Shown: positions 1 through 7,160, numbered from the stretch's first letter. The stretch: 11,421 bases of DNA from DAOUAJ01 sp034433615 (GCA_034433615.1 DAOUAJ010000033.1:1-11421); one strand, 5' to 3'. Made by a program: numbers and translations. The notes: a model not told the origin generated them from the letters alone.

Positions 1-626
1 TCGTGTCGCCCCGGCACCCCCGCCGCGTGAAAATGGCCGATGCTGGCGATATGCTGCGTGATGGTCGCGATCAGGTTGCCCTCCATGATCTGCATGTGGT
101 AGATGTCATACAGCAGCTTCACCCGCGGCGACCCCACCCGCCGCACGATCTCCAGGCCGATGCGCGACGTGTCGTTGAAGTAGCCGGCATGGTCCACCTT
201 GCTGTTCAGCAGCTCGAGGTTCAGGTTGACGCCGGCGTCTTCGGCCATCGGCGCCACCGCGCGCAGGCCGGCGACGATCGCCTCGATCTGTTGTTCTTCC
301 GGCACCCCGGCGAGGGTGTTCCCGGAGAAGCAGATCAGCCCTGGACAGCCGAGCGCCTGCGCGGCCCGGATCGTCTGCGCCAGCTCATCGGCGATGCGCC
401 TGTGATTCTCAGCCTTATTCAACCCATCCGGCAGCGAGGCATGCCCCACGAACTGGGCCAGGGTCAGCCCCAGCTTCTCGTTGAGCTTCCGGACCTCCTC
501 GACCCGATGGAGGTCCAGCCCCCACGTCTCCCAGGCGTCGAAGCCCAGCTCCTTGATCTTGGGCAGGCATTCCTCCAATGGGATGCGTGGGAACAAGGCG
601 GGCACACATACTGAAAACCGTGGCAT
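1..626 (-). CDS. hyi: Hydroxypyruvate isomerase family TIM-barrel sugar isomerase (3' end outside window)
   Basis: The reading frame is open from an ATG at 626 to the left edge, giving 208 residues and no stop. The start is supported by AAGGAG at 635-640, eight bases upstream. The N-terminus (MPRFSVCVPALFPRIPLEE) begins at the first strand of a xylose-isomerase-like TIM barrel. Family motifs are LNLELLNSK (E138, expected metal/catalytic glutamate), LLYDIYHMQIMEGNL (D174, H177, E182) and IGHFHAAGVPGRH (H200, R207), which is typical of hydroxypyruvate isomerase. Family members are about 260 residues, so roughly 50 are missing. The family interconverts hydroxypyruvate and tartronate semialdehyde, or related small sugars, in the cytoplasm. 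It is last in a three-gene minus-strand run, 53 bases after the Gfo/Idh gene, which suggests a role in sugar or sugar-acid breakdown. The family is clear; the precise substrate is not, since the same fold includes sugar-phosphate epimerases. Confidence 0.87.
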   Translation of the reverse strand, partial: MPRFSVCVPALFPRIPLEECLPKIKELGFDAWETWGLDLHRVEEVRKLNEKLGLTLAQFVGHASLPDGLNKAENHRRIADELAQTIRAAQALGCPGLICFSGNTLAGVPEEQQIEAIVAGLRAVAPMAEDAGVNLNLELLNSKVDHAGYFNDTSRIGLEIVRRVGSPRVKLLYDIYHMQIMEGNLIATITQHIASIGHFHAAGVPGRH

Positions 627-679
627 AAGATTCGCTCCTTCTCCCTTGTGGCCCGAATGGGCTATGTGAAAAACGTGAG

Positions 680-1675
680 CTACCGGCTCAGCCGGACAGG
701 TAATCCCGTTCTCATACTGTTCGAGGCCTCCACAGACAGCCGCAGCGTCTCCACGCCGTCGGCATAACTCGATAGAACCCGGTCCTGCCGACCCTCGGCT
801 ACGGCCTGGATGAAGGCCCGGTCCTCGATCTCGAAGATGTTCGGCTCCCCCTCGATGTGCTCGACCTTGCCCTCGCTCTTCTTGCCGGTGTAGATGTCCA
901 CACTCATGTTCCAGCCGCTGAAATGGGCGACGAATTTGTTGGTGTACACCGAGAGGTGGACCCCGCCGCCGTCGGTGGTGAGGGCACAGCAGCTCATGAT
1001 GTTGCCGATGGCGCCGTTCTTGAACCACAGATTGACGCTGGAGGCGTCCTCGATGGTGTACCCTTCCGCTTTCACAGCCCCTTTGGAGAAGCTAGCATAG
1101 AGAGTGTCCACTTCCCCGAAGAGGTAGCGGGCCACGTCGAAGGTGTGAGTGGTCTGCTCCAGATGCTGGCCGCCACTCTTCTCCTTGTTGATCCACCAGG
1201 GCACGAAGTATGCGCCCCCGAACCAGCCACCGGTCAGCAGAGTGGGTTGCTCTACTTCGGCCAGCAGCTCCTTGACCCGCTGGACACTGCGGCGATAGCG
1301 GGTCATGTAGGCCGCGCAACTGATGAGCCCCTTGCGGGCGATGGCGTCCCGGATCGCTTCCGCCTCAGTCAGATGCAAGTGGACAGGCTTCTCCACGAAG
1401 AGGGCGCAGCCAGCCTCGATCACGTCCCACTCCGGGCCGTGGGCGTAGGGAGGCAACATGATGTACACCGCGTCCAGCTTCTCCTGCGCGAGCATCTCTT
1501 TGTGGTTCAGGTAACAGGGCACATCGGTGAGCCCTGCCTCAGCCAGCGCTTCCTGGGCCTTGCCGGGCACCACATCGCACACGGCCGCCACCCGCGCGCC
1601 CTCGATGGCCTTAAGCGCTTTCAAGTGGGCCCGCCCGATGACACCGGTGCCGATCATACCTACGTTGACGGTCAT
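680..1675 (-). CDS. Gfo/Idh/MocA family NAD(P)-dependent oxidoreductase
   Basis: The 331-residue protein has the usual length for the family. The N-terminal Rossmann domain carries the dinucleotide motif GTGVIG at residues 9-14. The family signature EKPV lies at residues 95-98, with K96 the expected catalytic lysine. The C-terminal alpha/beta substrate domain holds GGQHLEQTTHTFD (residues 168-180); H177 and D180 there match the family's substrate-binding histidine region. The ATG at 1675 is preceded by CAGGAG at 1684-1689, eight bases away. Members oxidise or reduce a hydroxyl on sugars, inositols or sugar acids in the cytoplasm. The gene lies 68 bases downstream of the FAD/[2Fe-2S] gene and 53 bases upstream of the hydroxypyruvate-isomerase-like gene, so the three are probably one transcript. 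The substrate cannot be assigned. Nothing in it looks broken. Confidence 0.92.
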   Translation of the reverse strand: MTVNVGMIGTGVIGRAHLKALKAIEGARVAAVCDVVPGKAQEALAEAGLTDVPCYLNHKEMLAQEKLDAVYIMLPPYAHGPEWDVIEAGCALFVEKPVHLHLTEAEAIRDAIARKGLISCAAYMTRYRRSVQRVKELLAEVEQPTLLTGGWFGGAYFVPWWINKEKSGGQHLEQTTHTFDVARYLFGEVDTLYASFSKGAVKAEGYTIEDASSVNLWFKNGAIGNIMSCCALTTDGGGVHLSVYTNKFVAHFSGWNMSVDIYTGKKSEGKVEHIEGEPNIFEIEDRAFIQAVAEGRQDRVLSSYADGVETLRLSVEASNSMRTGLPVRLSR

Positions 1676-1743
1676 AGAGTGATCTCCTGGATGGAATGTG
1701 ATGATGTTGCCTGAAATGTCACGGCTGGGTAGTGGTCAAAGGT

Positions 1744-1983
1744 TCAGGGGCTATAAAGATGACACTGGACGGTGTGCCCCGGCCCCACTTCGACGACCTC
1801 CGGCTCGACTTGATCGCACGTACCGGCCATAAAATCGGGACACCGGGGGTGGAAAGAGCACCCCGTGGGGAGCACATAGGGGTCCGGCAGCATCCCCTTG
1901 ATCGTCTCCAGCCGTCTGGTGACCTTGCGGCCGATCTTGGGGATGGATTGCAGCAGCGCCTGCCGAAGGGCAGACTTCGCCAT
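1744..1983 (-). pseudogene. 3' remnant of an oligopeptide/dipeptide ABC-transporter ATPase gene, fused in frame to the [2Fe-2S] gene
   Basis: Residues about 503-581 of the preceding protein match the extreme C-terminus of DppD/OppD/OppF-type ATPases. The run ALLQSIPKIG resembles the usual end of the ATPase domain. It is followed by the oligopeptide-binding extension: LETIKGMLPDPYVLPTGC, then FHPRCP, then VEVGPGHTVQCHLY. Its cysteines C544, C550, C558 and C576 are the conserved set of that extension. None of the ATPase core (Walker A, ABC signature, Walker B) is present. The junction falls just after the normal end of the [2Fe-2S] domain (EAIERAMPEVAAT). I see no ribosome site at the ATG at 1983, so it is most likely read as part of the fusion. 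The likely cause is a deletion removing everything between the two genes; a misassembly could give the same picture. Confidence 0.8.
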
Positions 1984-3489
1984 GGTAGCCGCAACTTCAG
2001 GCATGGCTCTCTCGATGGCCTCCATGATCTTGTAGTACCCCGTACAACGGCACAGATTGCCCGTCAACGCCTGCTGGATGTCAGCGATGGTGGGCTGCGG
2101 GCGTTCTTCCAGCAGCCGGGCGGCGGACATGATCAACCCAGGGGTGCAATAGCCGCACTGGACGGCGCCGGCTTCGATGAAGGCACGCTGGACGGGATGA
2201 AGTGAGGCGTGAGGCGTATTGCGTGTTACGTATTGCGTGTTGACTGCTGGCCGCTGACCGCTGAGCGCTTCCCAGCGCTGGGCCAGGCCCTCGATGGTGA
2301 TGATTTCAGCACCGTGGGCGCGGGGGGCCGGCACCAGGCAGCTCATCACTGCCGCGCCGTCCAGAAACACAGTGCAAGCGCCACACTCCCCTTCGGCGCA
2401 CCCCTCCTTGGTGCCGGTGAGCCCCAGGTCCTCACGCAACATGCGCAGTAGCGTCTTGCCGTTAGCGCCGTGTACGATCACGTGCCGTCCGTTGACCGTC
2501 GTCTTGATCGGTTGATCAACAGCCACATCATGCCAGACGGGGCCGTCTTGCCATTCTGGGACCGACACATCGCCACCGAGCATCACAGGCGACTGGGGCC
2601 AGTCACGTCGTTCGTCACCGACACGCAGTTGGCGCAGGGCGCGGCGCACCAGCACTCGCACCATCTCTCGCCGGTATGCAGCCGAGCCACGGATGTCGTC
2701 AATCGGGCGGGCATCCGCCGCAGCGGCTTCGGCAGCAGACTCGATCACCGCGTCAGTGAGGAGCGCGCCGGCCAGCACCCCCTCGGCCTGGAATGAGCGG
2801 ATGATCGTCGGCGCGACGGCCCCCAGGGCCACGCGAGCAGTCCGGACGCGCGGTATCCCGTCCACCGCATCATCTCCCATCTCCAGCACTACCGCCACAT
2901 TGACGACGCTGATGGCCTGGGCGCGCCGCAAACCCAGCTTGATGAAGGTGCCGCGCTGGTTGTCCCTGAGCGCGGGGAACGTGATAGCGGTGACCATCTC
3001 GTCCGGGGCCAGCGCGGTGCGCCGCACGCCCTGGAAGAACTCAGGGAACGAGAGCTCACGTCGGCCGTGCACCGATTCCAGGGTGACGCGGGCGTCCAGT
3101 GCCCACAGCGGCGTGATCGTGTCGTTGGCGGGCGAGGCAGTGACGAGATTGCCGGCGATGGTGCCGCGGTTGCGGATCTGAGGCGCGCCGACCTCCCAGC
3201 AGGCGCGGGCCAGGGGAAAGGCGCGCTCGAGAATGAGTGACGAGGCGATCGCCTGATTGTGGGTGACACGTGGCCCCAGCCGGATCAGCCCATCGTTTTG
3301 CGTGATCCGGTTGAGCCCGGCCAGCCGGCTGGCGTCCACCAGGGTGGATGCGCGGCGGAGGCCTCGCTCCAACTCGATGATGAGGTCGGTGCCGCCGGCC
3401 ACGATGCGCGCCTCCGGGCCGTGATCGGCCAGCAGACGCAGGGCTTCGGATGTGGAAGAAGGGGTGTGGTAGCTGTGCCATAGGGTCAT
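1744..3489 (-). CDS. Xanthine/CO/aldehyde dehydrogenase FAD-binding plus [2Fe-2S] fusion protein with an ABC-ATPase-derived C-terminal tail
   Basis: The 581-residue protein has three parts. Residues 1-290 are a CoxM/XdhB-type FAD-binding subunit: AGGTDL at 31-36 and IRNRGTIAGNL at 105-115 are the two FAD-contact motifs. Residues 325-495 are a CoxS-type two-cluster [2Fe-2S] subunit, with plant-type cluster cysteines C364, C369, C372 and C384, and second-cluster cysteines C445, C448, C480 and C482. Residues about 503-581 do not belong to this family (see the tail entry). The FAD-then-[2Fe-2S] order is the reverse of eukaryotic xanthine dehydrogenase. A heptad-repeat insertion occupies residues about 406-429, between the two cluster domains. 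Such subunits pass electrons from a molybdenum-cofactor hydroxylase to FAD, but no molybdenum subunit is encoded in the window. The ATG at 3489 fits the family N-terminus; its ribosome site is poor (GGTGAG, only three bases away). All cluster ligands are intact, so the electron-transfer part could still work. Confidence 0.88.
   Translation of the reverse strand: MTLWHSYHTPSSTSEALRLLADHGPEARIVAGGTDLIIELERGLRRASTLVDASRLAGLNRITQNDGLIRLGPRVTHNQAIASSLILERAFPLARACWEVGAPQIRNRGTIAGNLVTASPANDTITPLWALDARVTLESVHGRRELSFPEFFQGVRRTALAPDEMVTAITFPALRDNQRGTFIKLGLRRAQAISVVNVAVVLEMGDDAVDGIPRVRTARVALGAVAPTIIRSFQAEGVLAGALLTDAVIESAAEAAAADARPIDDIRGSAAYRREMVRVLVRRALRQLRVGDERRDWPQSPVMLGGDVSVPEWQDGPVWHDVAVDQPIKTTVNGRHVIVHGANGKTLLRMLREDLGLTGTKEGCAEGECGACTVFLDGAAVMSCLVPAPRAHGAEIITIEGLAQRWEALSGQRPAVNTQYVTRNTPHASLHPVQRAFIEAGAVQCGYCTPGLIMSAARLLEERPQPTIADIQQALTGNLCRCTGYYKIMEAIERAMPEVAATMAKSALRQALLQSIPKIGRKVTRRLETIKGMLPDPYVLPTGCSFHPRCPDFMAGTCDQVEPEVVEVGPGHTVQCHLYSP
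2202..2271. repeat. Degenerate 7-bp tandem repeat inside the [2Fe-2S] coding sequence
   Basis: Ten consecutive heptads can be read on the plus strand: GTGAGGC twice, GTATTGC, GTGTTAC, GTATTGC, GTGTTGA, CTGCTGG, CCGCTGA twice, GCGCTTC. The array falls between the two [2Fe-2S] cluster domains (residues about 407-429). There, ordinary family members run almost directly from GLAQ to LHPVQ. The reading frame is kept. It translates to a polar, low-complexity stretch (RPAVNTQYVTRNTPHAS). Confidence 0.85.
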
Positions 3490-3504
3490 AGGCTCACCAT
3501 GAAA

Positions 3505-3597
3505 AGCGGTCAGCCATCAGCAGTTAGCTGTCAGCTTTCAGTCAGAGTGGCTGATGGCTAATGGCTGATCGCTAATCGCTGATGGCTGATCGCTGAC
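3505..3597. repeat. Inverted pair of 7-bp repeat arrays forming a long hairpin in the divergent intergenic region
   Basis: At 3549-3597 seven heptads follow one another: GGCTGAT, GGCTAAT, GGCTGAT, CGCTAAT, CGCTGAT, GGCTGAT, CGCTGAC. At 3509-3543 five heptads of the opposite orientation occur: GTCAGCC, ATCAGCA, GTTAGCT, GTCAGCT, TTCAGTC. The arrays face each other. Positions 3505-3528 are complementary to 3571-3594 at 21 of 24 positions, with a 42-base loop that can pair in other registers. The element lies in what would be the 5' leader of the minus-strand FAD/[2Fe-2S] transcript. The rest of the 319-base gap holds the two candidate promoters listed separately and no credible gene. Confidence 0.85.
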
Positions 3598-3678
3598 TGC
3601 CATTTTTAGGACAGCCATATGCAATCCTTCTTTGCCGTTGGTAAGCATACATCTCGGAGCAGACATCTTAATAATACC

Positions 3679-3707
3679 ATCGTAGCATAGGCTGAGTTTC
3701 TTGACAA
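3679..3707 (-). promoter_or_regulatory. Candidate sigma-70-type promoter for the FAD/[2Fe-2S]-Gfo/Idh-isomerase operon
   Basis: On the minus strand, TTGTCA (3702-3707) and TACGAT (3679-3684) are separated by exactly 17 bases. They match the -35 and -10 consensus at five and four of six positions. Transcription would start near 3672, giving a leader of about 180 bases that contains the heptad hairpin. This is prediction from consensus only. Confidence 0.45.
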
Positions 3708-3748
3708 GTAGGAAGAGGGAGTGACGTCGAGGCCTTTGATGGTCTCGC

Positions 3749-3777
3749 TTGACGATCCCCCTCAATGCAGGCATAAT
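3749..3777 (+). promoter_or_regulatory. Candidate sigma-70-type promoter for uxaA
   Basis: TTGACG (3749-3754) and CATAAT (3772-3777) are separated by 17 bases, and each matches the consensus at five of six positions. Transcription would start near 3784, about 25 bases before the uxaA ATG at 3809, leaving room for the GGAGG at 3799-3803. Its -35 lies about 40 bases from the -35 of the divergent minus-strand candidate, so one regulator bound between them could control both directions. I did not identify an operator. Confidence 0.55.
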
Positions 3778-3808
3778 CCCGCCATCCTTTTCTCCCCTGG
3801 AGGTTTAG

Positions 3809-5317
3809 ATGCCCACACAGGTTCTACACATGCACCCCGCTGACAATGTGGCGCTGGCCGCGGTTAATTTGCCAGCCGGCACCACAGTCTCTATAGACGG
3901 GCGGACCGTCATCCTGCGCCAGAGCATTCCCTTTGGCCACAAATTCGCCTGCCACCCCATCCGCCGGGGCGAGACGGTGCTCAAGTACGGCCAGGTGATC
4001 GGCCGGGCCACTGCCGATATAGCCGTAGGCGAACACGCTCACGTTCACAATATCGAAAGCACGCGCGGCCGCGGTGACCTGGGAGGTACTGCCGGTGCAA
4101 GTGCAACGAGCGGCCTCGACACCACTTTGCCCCAATCCATGACCGTGACTAAGCCACCTGTCACTACCTTCATGGGCTATCGGCGACGGGACGGGCGCGT
4201 GGGCGTGCGTAACCACGTCCTGGTCCTGCCCACCGTCCACTGTTCCAACACAGTGGTCGAGCGTATCGGCCAGGCGGTGCTCGGCGTGGTTGCTGTGCCG
4301 CACGTGTACGGCTGCTCCCAATTGGGCGATGACCTGGCCCAGTCACGGCGCGTCCTGGAAGAGTTCGCCAGCCATCCCAACGTCGGCGCGGTGCTCCTCA
4401 TCGGCCTGGGGTGCGAGACCATGCCGACCATCGAAATAGCTGAGAAGCTGGCGGCGGAAGGGGTGCGGGTCGAACGCCTGACCATCCAGGAGGAAGGAGG
4501 TAGCCGCGCCACCTTTGATCGCGGCGTGGGGATCGCCCACGAGTTGCTGCAAGAGGTGTCGAAGGCCAGACGCGAGCCGGTCCCCCTGTCTGAGTTAATC
4601 GTCGCCACGGAGTGCGGTGGCTCAGATGCCTGGTCAGGCGTGACAGCTAACCCGGCCGTGGGTGTGGCCAGCGACCTGGTCGTAGCGGCGGGCGGGACGG
4701 TGATACTATCGGAGGTGACGGAGTTCATCGGCGCCGAACACTTGCTGGCGGCCCGCGCCGTCTCGCCGGAGGTCGGGCGTCAGATCGCGGCCGCGGTGGC
4801 GCGGCGCGAGGCAGAGGCCATGCGCATGGGCGTGGACATGCGCGGCGGCAACCCCGCGCCGGGGAATATCGCCGGTGGATTGAGCACCATCGAAGAAAAA
4901 TCGTTGGGCGCGATCTCCAAAGGGGGCACGACCCCTATCCAGGAGTTCGTGCGCTATGCCTATCGCCCCAGCCGGCGTGGGCTGGTCGTCATGGACACGG
5001 CCGGGAACGACCTGGAGTCGGTCACCGGCATGGTAGCCGGTGGCGCACAGGTGGTCGTCTTCACCACCGGGCGCGGCTCACCCGTCGGCTGCCCCATCGC
5101 TCCCGTTATCAAGGTCGCCTCTAACACGCCGATGCATGAACGGCTGAAAGGCGACATGGACATCAACGCCGGCGCTGTGCTGGAGGGCGAAGCGCTGGCC
5201 GAGGTGGGGCTGCACATCTTCCGGAAGATTGTGGATGTGGCCAACGGCCAGGAGACGGCAGCAGAGGTATGGGGCCATCACGAATTCGCCATCGAGGTCA
5301 TCGGCCCACGGATGTAG
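3809..5317 (+). CDS. uxaA: Altronate dehydratase (UxaA family, SAF plus dehydratase domains)
   Basis: This 502-residue protein is close to the roughly 495 residues of E. coli UxaA. Residues 1-80 form the SAF domain, with GHKFA at 43-47 and HAHVHN at 76-81. A linker follows to about 120, then the metal-dependent dehydratase domain. Conserved motifs include GRVGVRN (129-135), YGCSQLGDD (167-175), GLGCE (199-203), ECGGSDAWSG (268-277), AGGLSTIEEKSLG (355-367) and FTTGRGSP (418-425). Cysteines C169, C202 and C269 sit where the family keeps them. UxaA removes water from D-altronate to give 2-keto-3-deoxygluconate in cytoplasmic hexuronate breakdown; galactarate dehydratase and sulfolactate lyase are related alternatives. 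The start has GGAGG five bases upstream. It is divergent from the oxidoreductase operon, which fits a shared sugar-acid pathway. Its 3' end overlaps the convergent homocysteine methyltransferase-MTHFR gene by 40 bases. Confidence 0.9.
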   Translation: MPTQVLHMHPADNVALAAVNLPAGTTVSIDGRTVILRQSIPFGHKFACHPIRRGETVLKYGQVIGRATADIAVGEHAHVHNIESTRGRGDLGGTAGASATSGLDTTLPQSMTVTKPPVTTFMGYRRRDGRVGVRNHVLVLPTVHCSNTVVERIGQAVLGVVAVPHVYGCSQLGDDLAQSRRVLEEFASHPNVGAVLLIGLGCETMPTIEIAEKLAAEGVRVERLTIQEEGGSRATFDRGVGIAHELLQEVSKARREPVPLSELIVATECGGSDAWSGVTANPAVGVASDLVVAAGGTVILSEVTEFIGAEHLLAARAVSPEVGRQIAAAVARREAEAMRMGVDMRGGNPAPGNIAGGLSTIEEKSLGAISKGGTTPIQEFVRYAYRPSRRGLVVMDTAGNDLESVTGMVAGGAQVVVFTTGRGSPVGCPIAPVIKVASNTPMHERLKGDMDINAGAVLEGEALAEVGLHIFRKIVDVANGQETAAEVWGHHEFAIEVIGPRM

Positions 5318-7155
5318 TCATTCACTTTCTCAATAATCTCTGCGACCAGATCAAAGCGGTTAAACTGGGGGATGAGGTACACACCTTGCGCCCAGAGCCT
5401 GACCTGTTCAATCAATTCTACCGCAATGCGTACGCCCTCCTCGGCAGCATGTTCGCCGGCCTTTTCCAGACGGCGTATAATCTCAACCGGTATCGAAATC
5501 CCCGGCACCTCGTGATTTAAAAAGTTCGCATGCTTTAAACTGACCAATGGCAGGATACCGACCAGAACAGGCTTCTCCAGTTTGCCGTATTTTTCAGCGA
5601 AGGTGTCCAGAAATTTGCGGCCATCTTCGGCCTGGTATATCGGCTGAGTCAAGAAGAAATCCGCGCCGGCGTGCAGTTTCCTTTGCAAGTTTTTCATCTC
5701 TTGCTCTGGCTGCGGCGCGCATAGATTCAATGCCGCACCCACGAAAAAGGTGGTCGGTTGTCCGATACTTGCGCCTGAGTGATCTACACCAGCATTGAAA
5801 CCCTGTTTGATGAGCTTAATCAGCCCTGAGGGAACGAGATCGTAATTATCCATGGCTTCCGGATAATCGCCAATGGCCGTAGGATCACCCATCACCACAA
5901 ACACATTTCGGATCCCCAGCGCGTGCGCGGCGAGCAGGTCGCCTTGCACCCGAAGCAGATTCCGCCCGCGAGTCGGGAAATGAAGCGTCGTCTCCACGCC
6001 AACGCGGCGCTGGATGATATCGCACACCGCCCAGGCTGACATTCTCATGCGTGCCATGGGGCTATCAGCGATGTTGATGACGTCCGCGCCGGCATCTGCT
6101 ACCAGCGAGGCGCCAGCAATCAATTTGTGAGTGGAGAGTCCGCGCGGAGGATCCATCTCGACCGAAATGCAAAATTTTCCTGCCGCCAGTTTCTGGGCAA
6201 ACCGCGTAGGTTGCTCTTGTGCAGCCTCAATAATCTCTTCCGCAGGCAGCACAGTAATGTGGGATGGATTAATGGCGGGCGAGGTGTCAAGCGCCTTCCG
6301 CATGGCTGCAATATGTTGAGGTGTTGTGCCACAGCAACCGCCCACGACATGGGCACCGGCCTCGCGGAACAACAGGGCGTAATCGCCAAAATAATCAGGG
6401 TCTGCAGGATACATGATGCGTCCGCCGACCTGTTCCGGCCAACCAGCGTTAGGCTTGACCCAGAATTTGCCTTCAGGCACGGCATGGACCATTTGCCGTA
6501 GCAAGCGCAAGAGTTGTGCCGGGCCGCCAGAGCAGTTTACACCGATGATATCCGCCCCGCTCTCTTTCAGCGCGCGTGCCACCTTCATGGGATCGTCGCC
6601 CAAAATCGTACGGTCATCGCGCGTGAAAGTCATCGAAGCAACGAGTGGCAAGGAGCAAACCTGTCTGGCGGCCTTGATCGCCTCCTGAATCTCACCCAGG
6701 TCGCTGACGGTCTCGATGACGATCAAATCCGCGCCAGCCTTGCATAAGGCTTCTATCTGTTCGGCAAACGCGGCGCGGGCCTGTTCAGGTTGCACGCGTC
6801 CGAATGGTGCAATGTGCACACCCAGCGGCCCCACGTCACCTGCCACCAACACCTCTTTGAAGGACTTGGCCACCACGCGCTTCGTCAATTCCACGCCACG
6901 TTTATTGATCTCGGAAACCTTTTCGGCCAGACCGTGCTTACCCAGTTTGAAACGATTGGCGCCGAAAGTGTTGGTCAAAATGATTTGAGCACCCGCCTCA
7001 ATGTATTCGCGATGGATTTCAGCGATGACCGCCGGGTTGGTCAGGTTGAGTTCGTCGAAGCACTGTTCGAAACTCACGCCGCGACTGTGGAGCATGGTGC
7101 CCATCGCTCCATCGGCAAGTAACGTCGTTCGAGCGATTTCTTCCAGTAAGTTCAT
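5278..7155 (-). CDS. Bifunctional homocysteine S-methyltransferase / 5,10-methylenetetrahydrofolate reductase
   Basis: The protein is 625 residues and matches the organisation of B. subtilis YitJ. Residues 1-290 are a homocysteine S-methyltransferase barrel: DGAMGTML at 15-22, GVNCSGGP at 205-212 and GGCCGTTP at 272-279 supply the three zinc-binding cysteines C208, C274 and C275. Residues about 325-615 are a MetF-type reductase. SVEMDPPRG places E333 at the catalytic glutamate position, MGDP lies at 422-425 and LTQPIYQ at 502-508. The reductase makes 5-methyl-THF from methylene-THF using FAD; the other half methylates homocysteine from a donor not shown by sequence. I start it at the ATG at 7155, because the in-frame GTG 12 bases upstream lies over the ribosome site. 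It follows metH by 85 bases and is probably co-transcribed, feeding methyl-THF to MetH. GC content looks lower than in uxaA or elp3. Confidence 0.93.
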   Translation of the reverse strand: MNLLEEIARTTLLADGAMGTMLHSRGVSFEQCFDELNLTNPAVIAEIHREYIEAGAQIILTNTFGANRFKLGKHGLAEKVSEINKRGVELTKRVVAKSFKEVLVAGDVGPLGVHIAPFGRVQPEQARAAFAEQIEALCKAGADLIVIETVSDLGEIQEAIKAARQVCSLPLVASMTFTRDDRTILGDDPMKVARALKESGADIIGVNCSGGPAQLLRLLRQMVHAVPEGKFWVKPNAGWPEQVGGRIMYPADPDYFGDYALLFREAGAHVVGGCCGTTPQHIAAMRKALDTSPAINPSHITVLPAEEIIEAAQEQPTRFAQKLAAGKFCISVEMDPPRGLSTHKLIAGASLVADAGADVINIADSPMARMRMSAWAVCDIIQRRVGVETTLHFPTRGRNLLRVQGDLLAAHALGIRNVFVVMGDPTAIGDYPEAMDNYDLVPSGLIKLIKQGFNAGVDHSGASIGQPTTFFVGAALNLCAPQPEQEMKNLQRKLHAGADFFLTQPIYQAEDGRKFLDTFAEKYGKLEKPVLVGILPLVSLKHANFLNHEVPGISIPVEIIRRLEKAGEHAAEEGVRIAVELIEQVRLWAQGVYLIPQFNRFDLVAEIIEKVNDYIRGPMTSMANS

Positions 7156-7160
7156 GGCAA

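Noticed and set aside
651..662. GCCC-GAAT-GGGC hairpin between the Gfo/Idh and isomerase genes
   Set aside because: The stem is only 4 bp with no T run after it, too weak to call a terminator.
857..1714. 285-residue plus-strand open frame
   Set aside because: It is antisense to the Gfo/Idh oxidoreductase, which has clear motifs and a ribosome site.
3509..3597. Possible small CRISPR-like array
   Set aside because: The units are 7 bases, contiguous and degenerate, with no spacers and no cas genes nearby.
3701..3706. Perfect TTGACA on the plus strand as the uxaA promoter -35
   Set aside because: No -10-like hexamer lies 16-18 bases downstream; the pair at 3749/3772 is better placed.
3538..3774. 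78-residue open frame on the minus strand in the intergenic region
   Set aside because: Its C-terminal third is only translated heptad repeat (ISDQPSAISDQP), the rest resembles no family I know, and it spans both candidate promoters.
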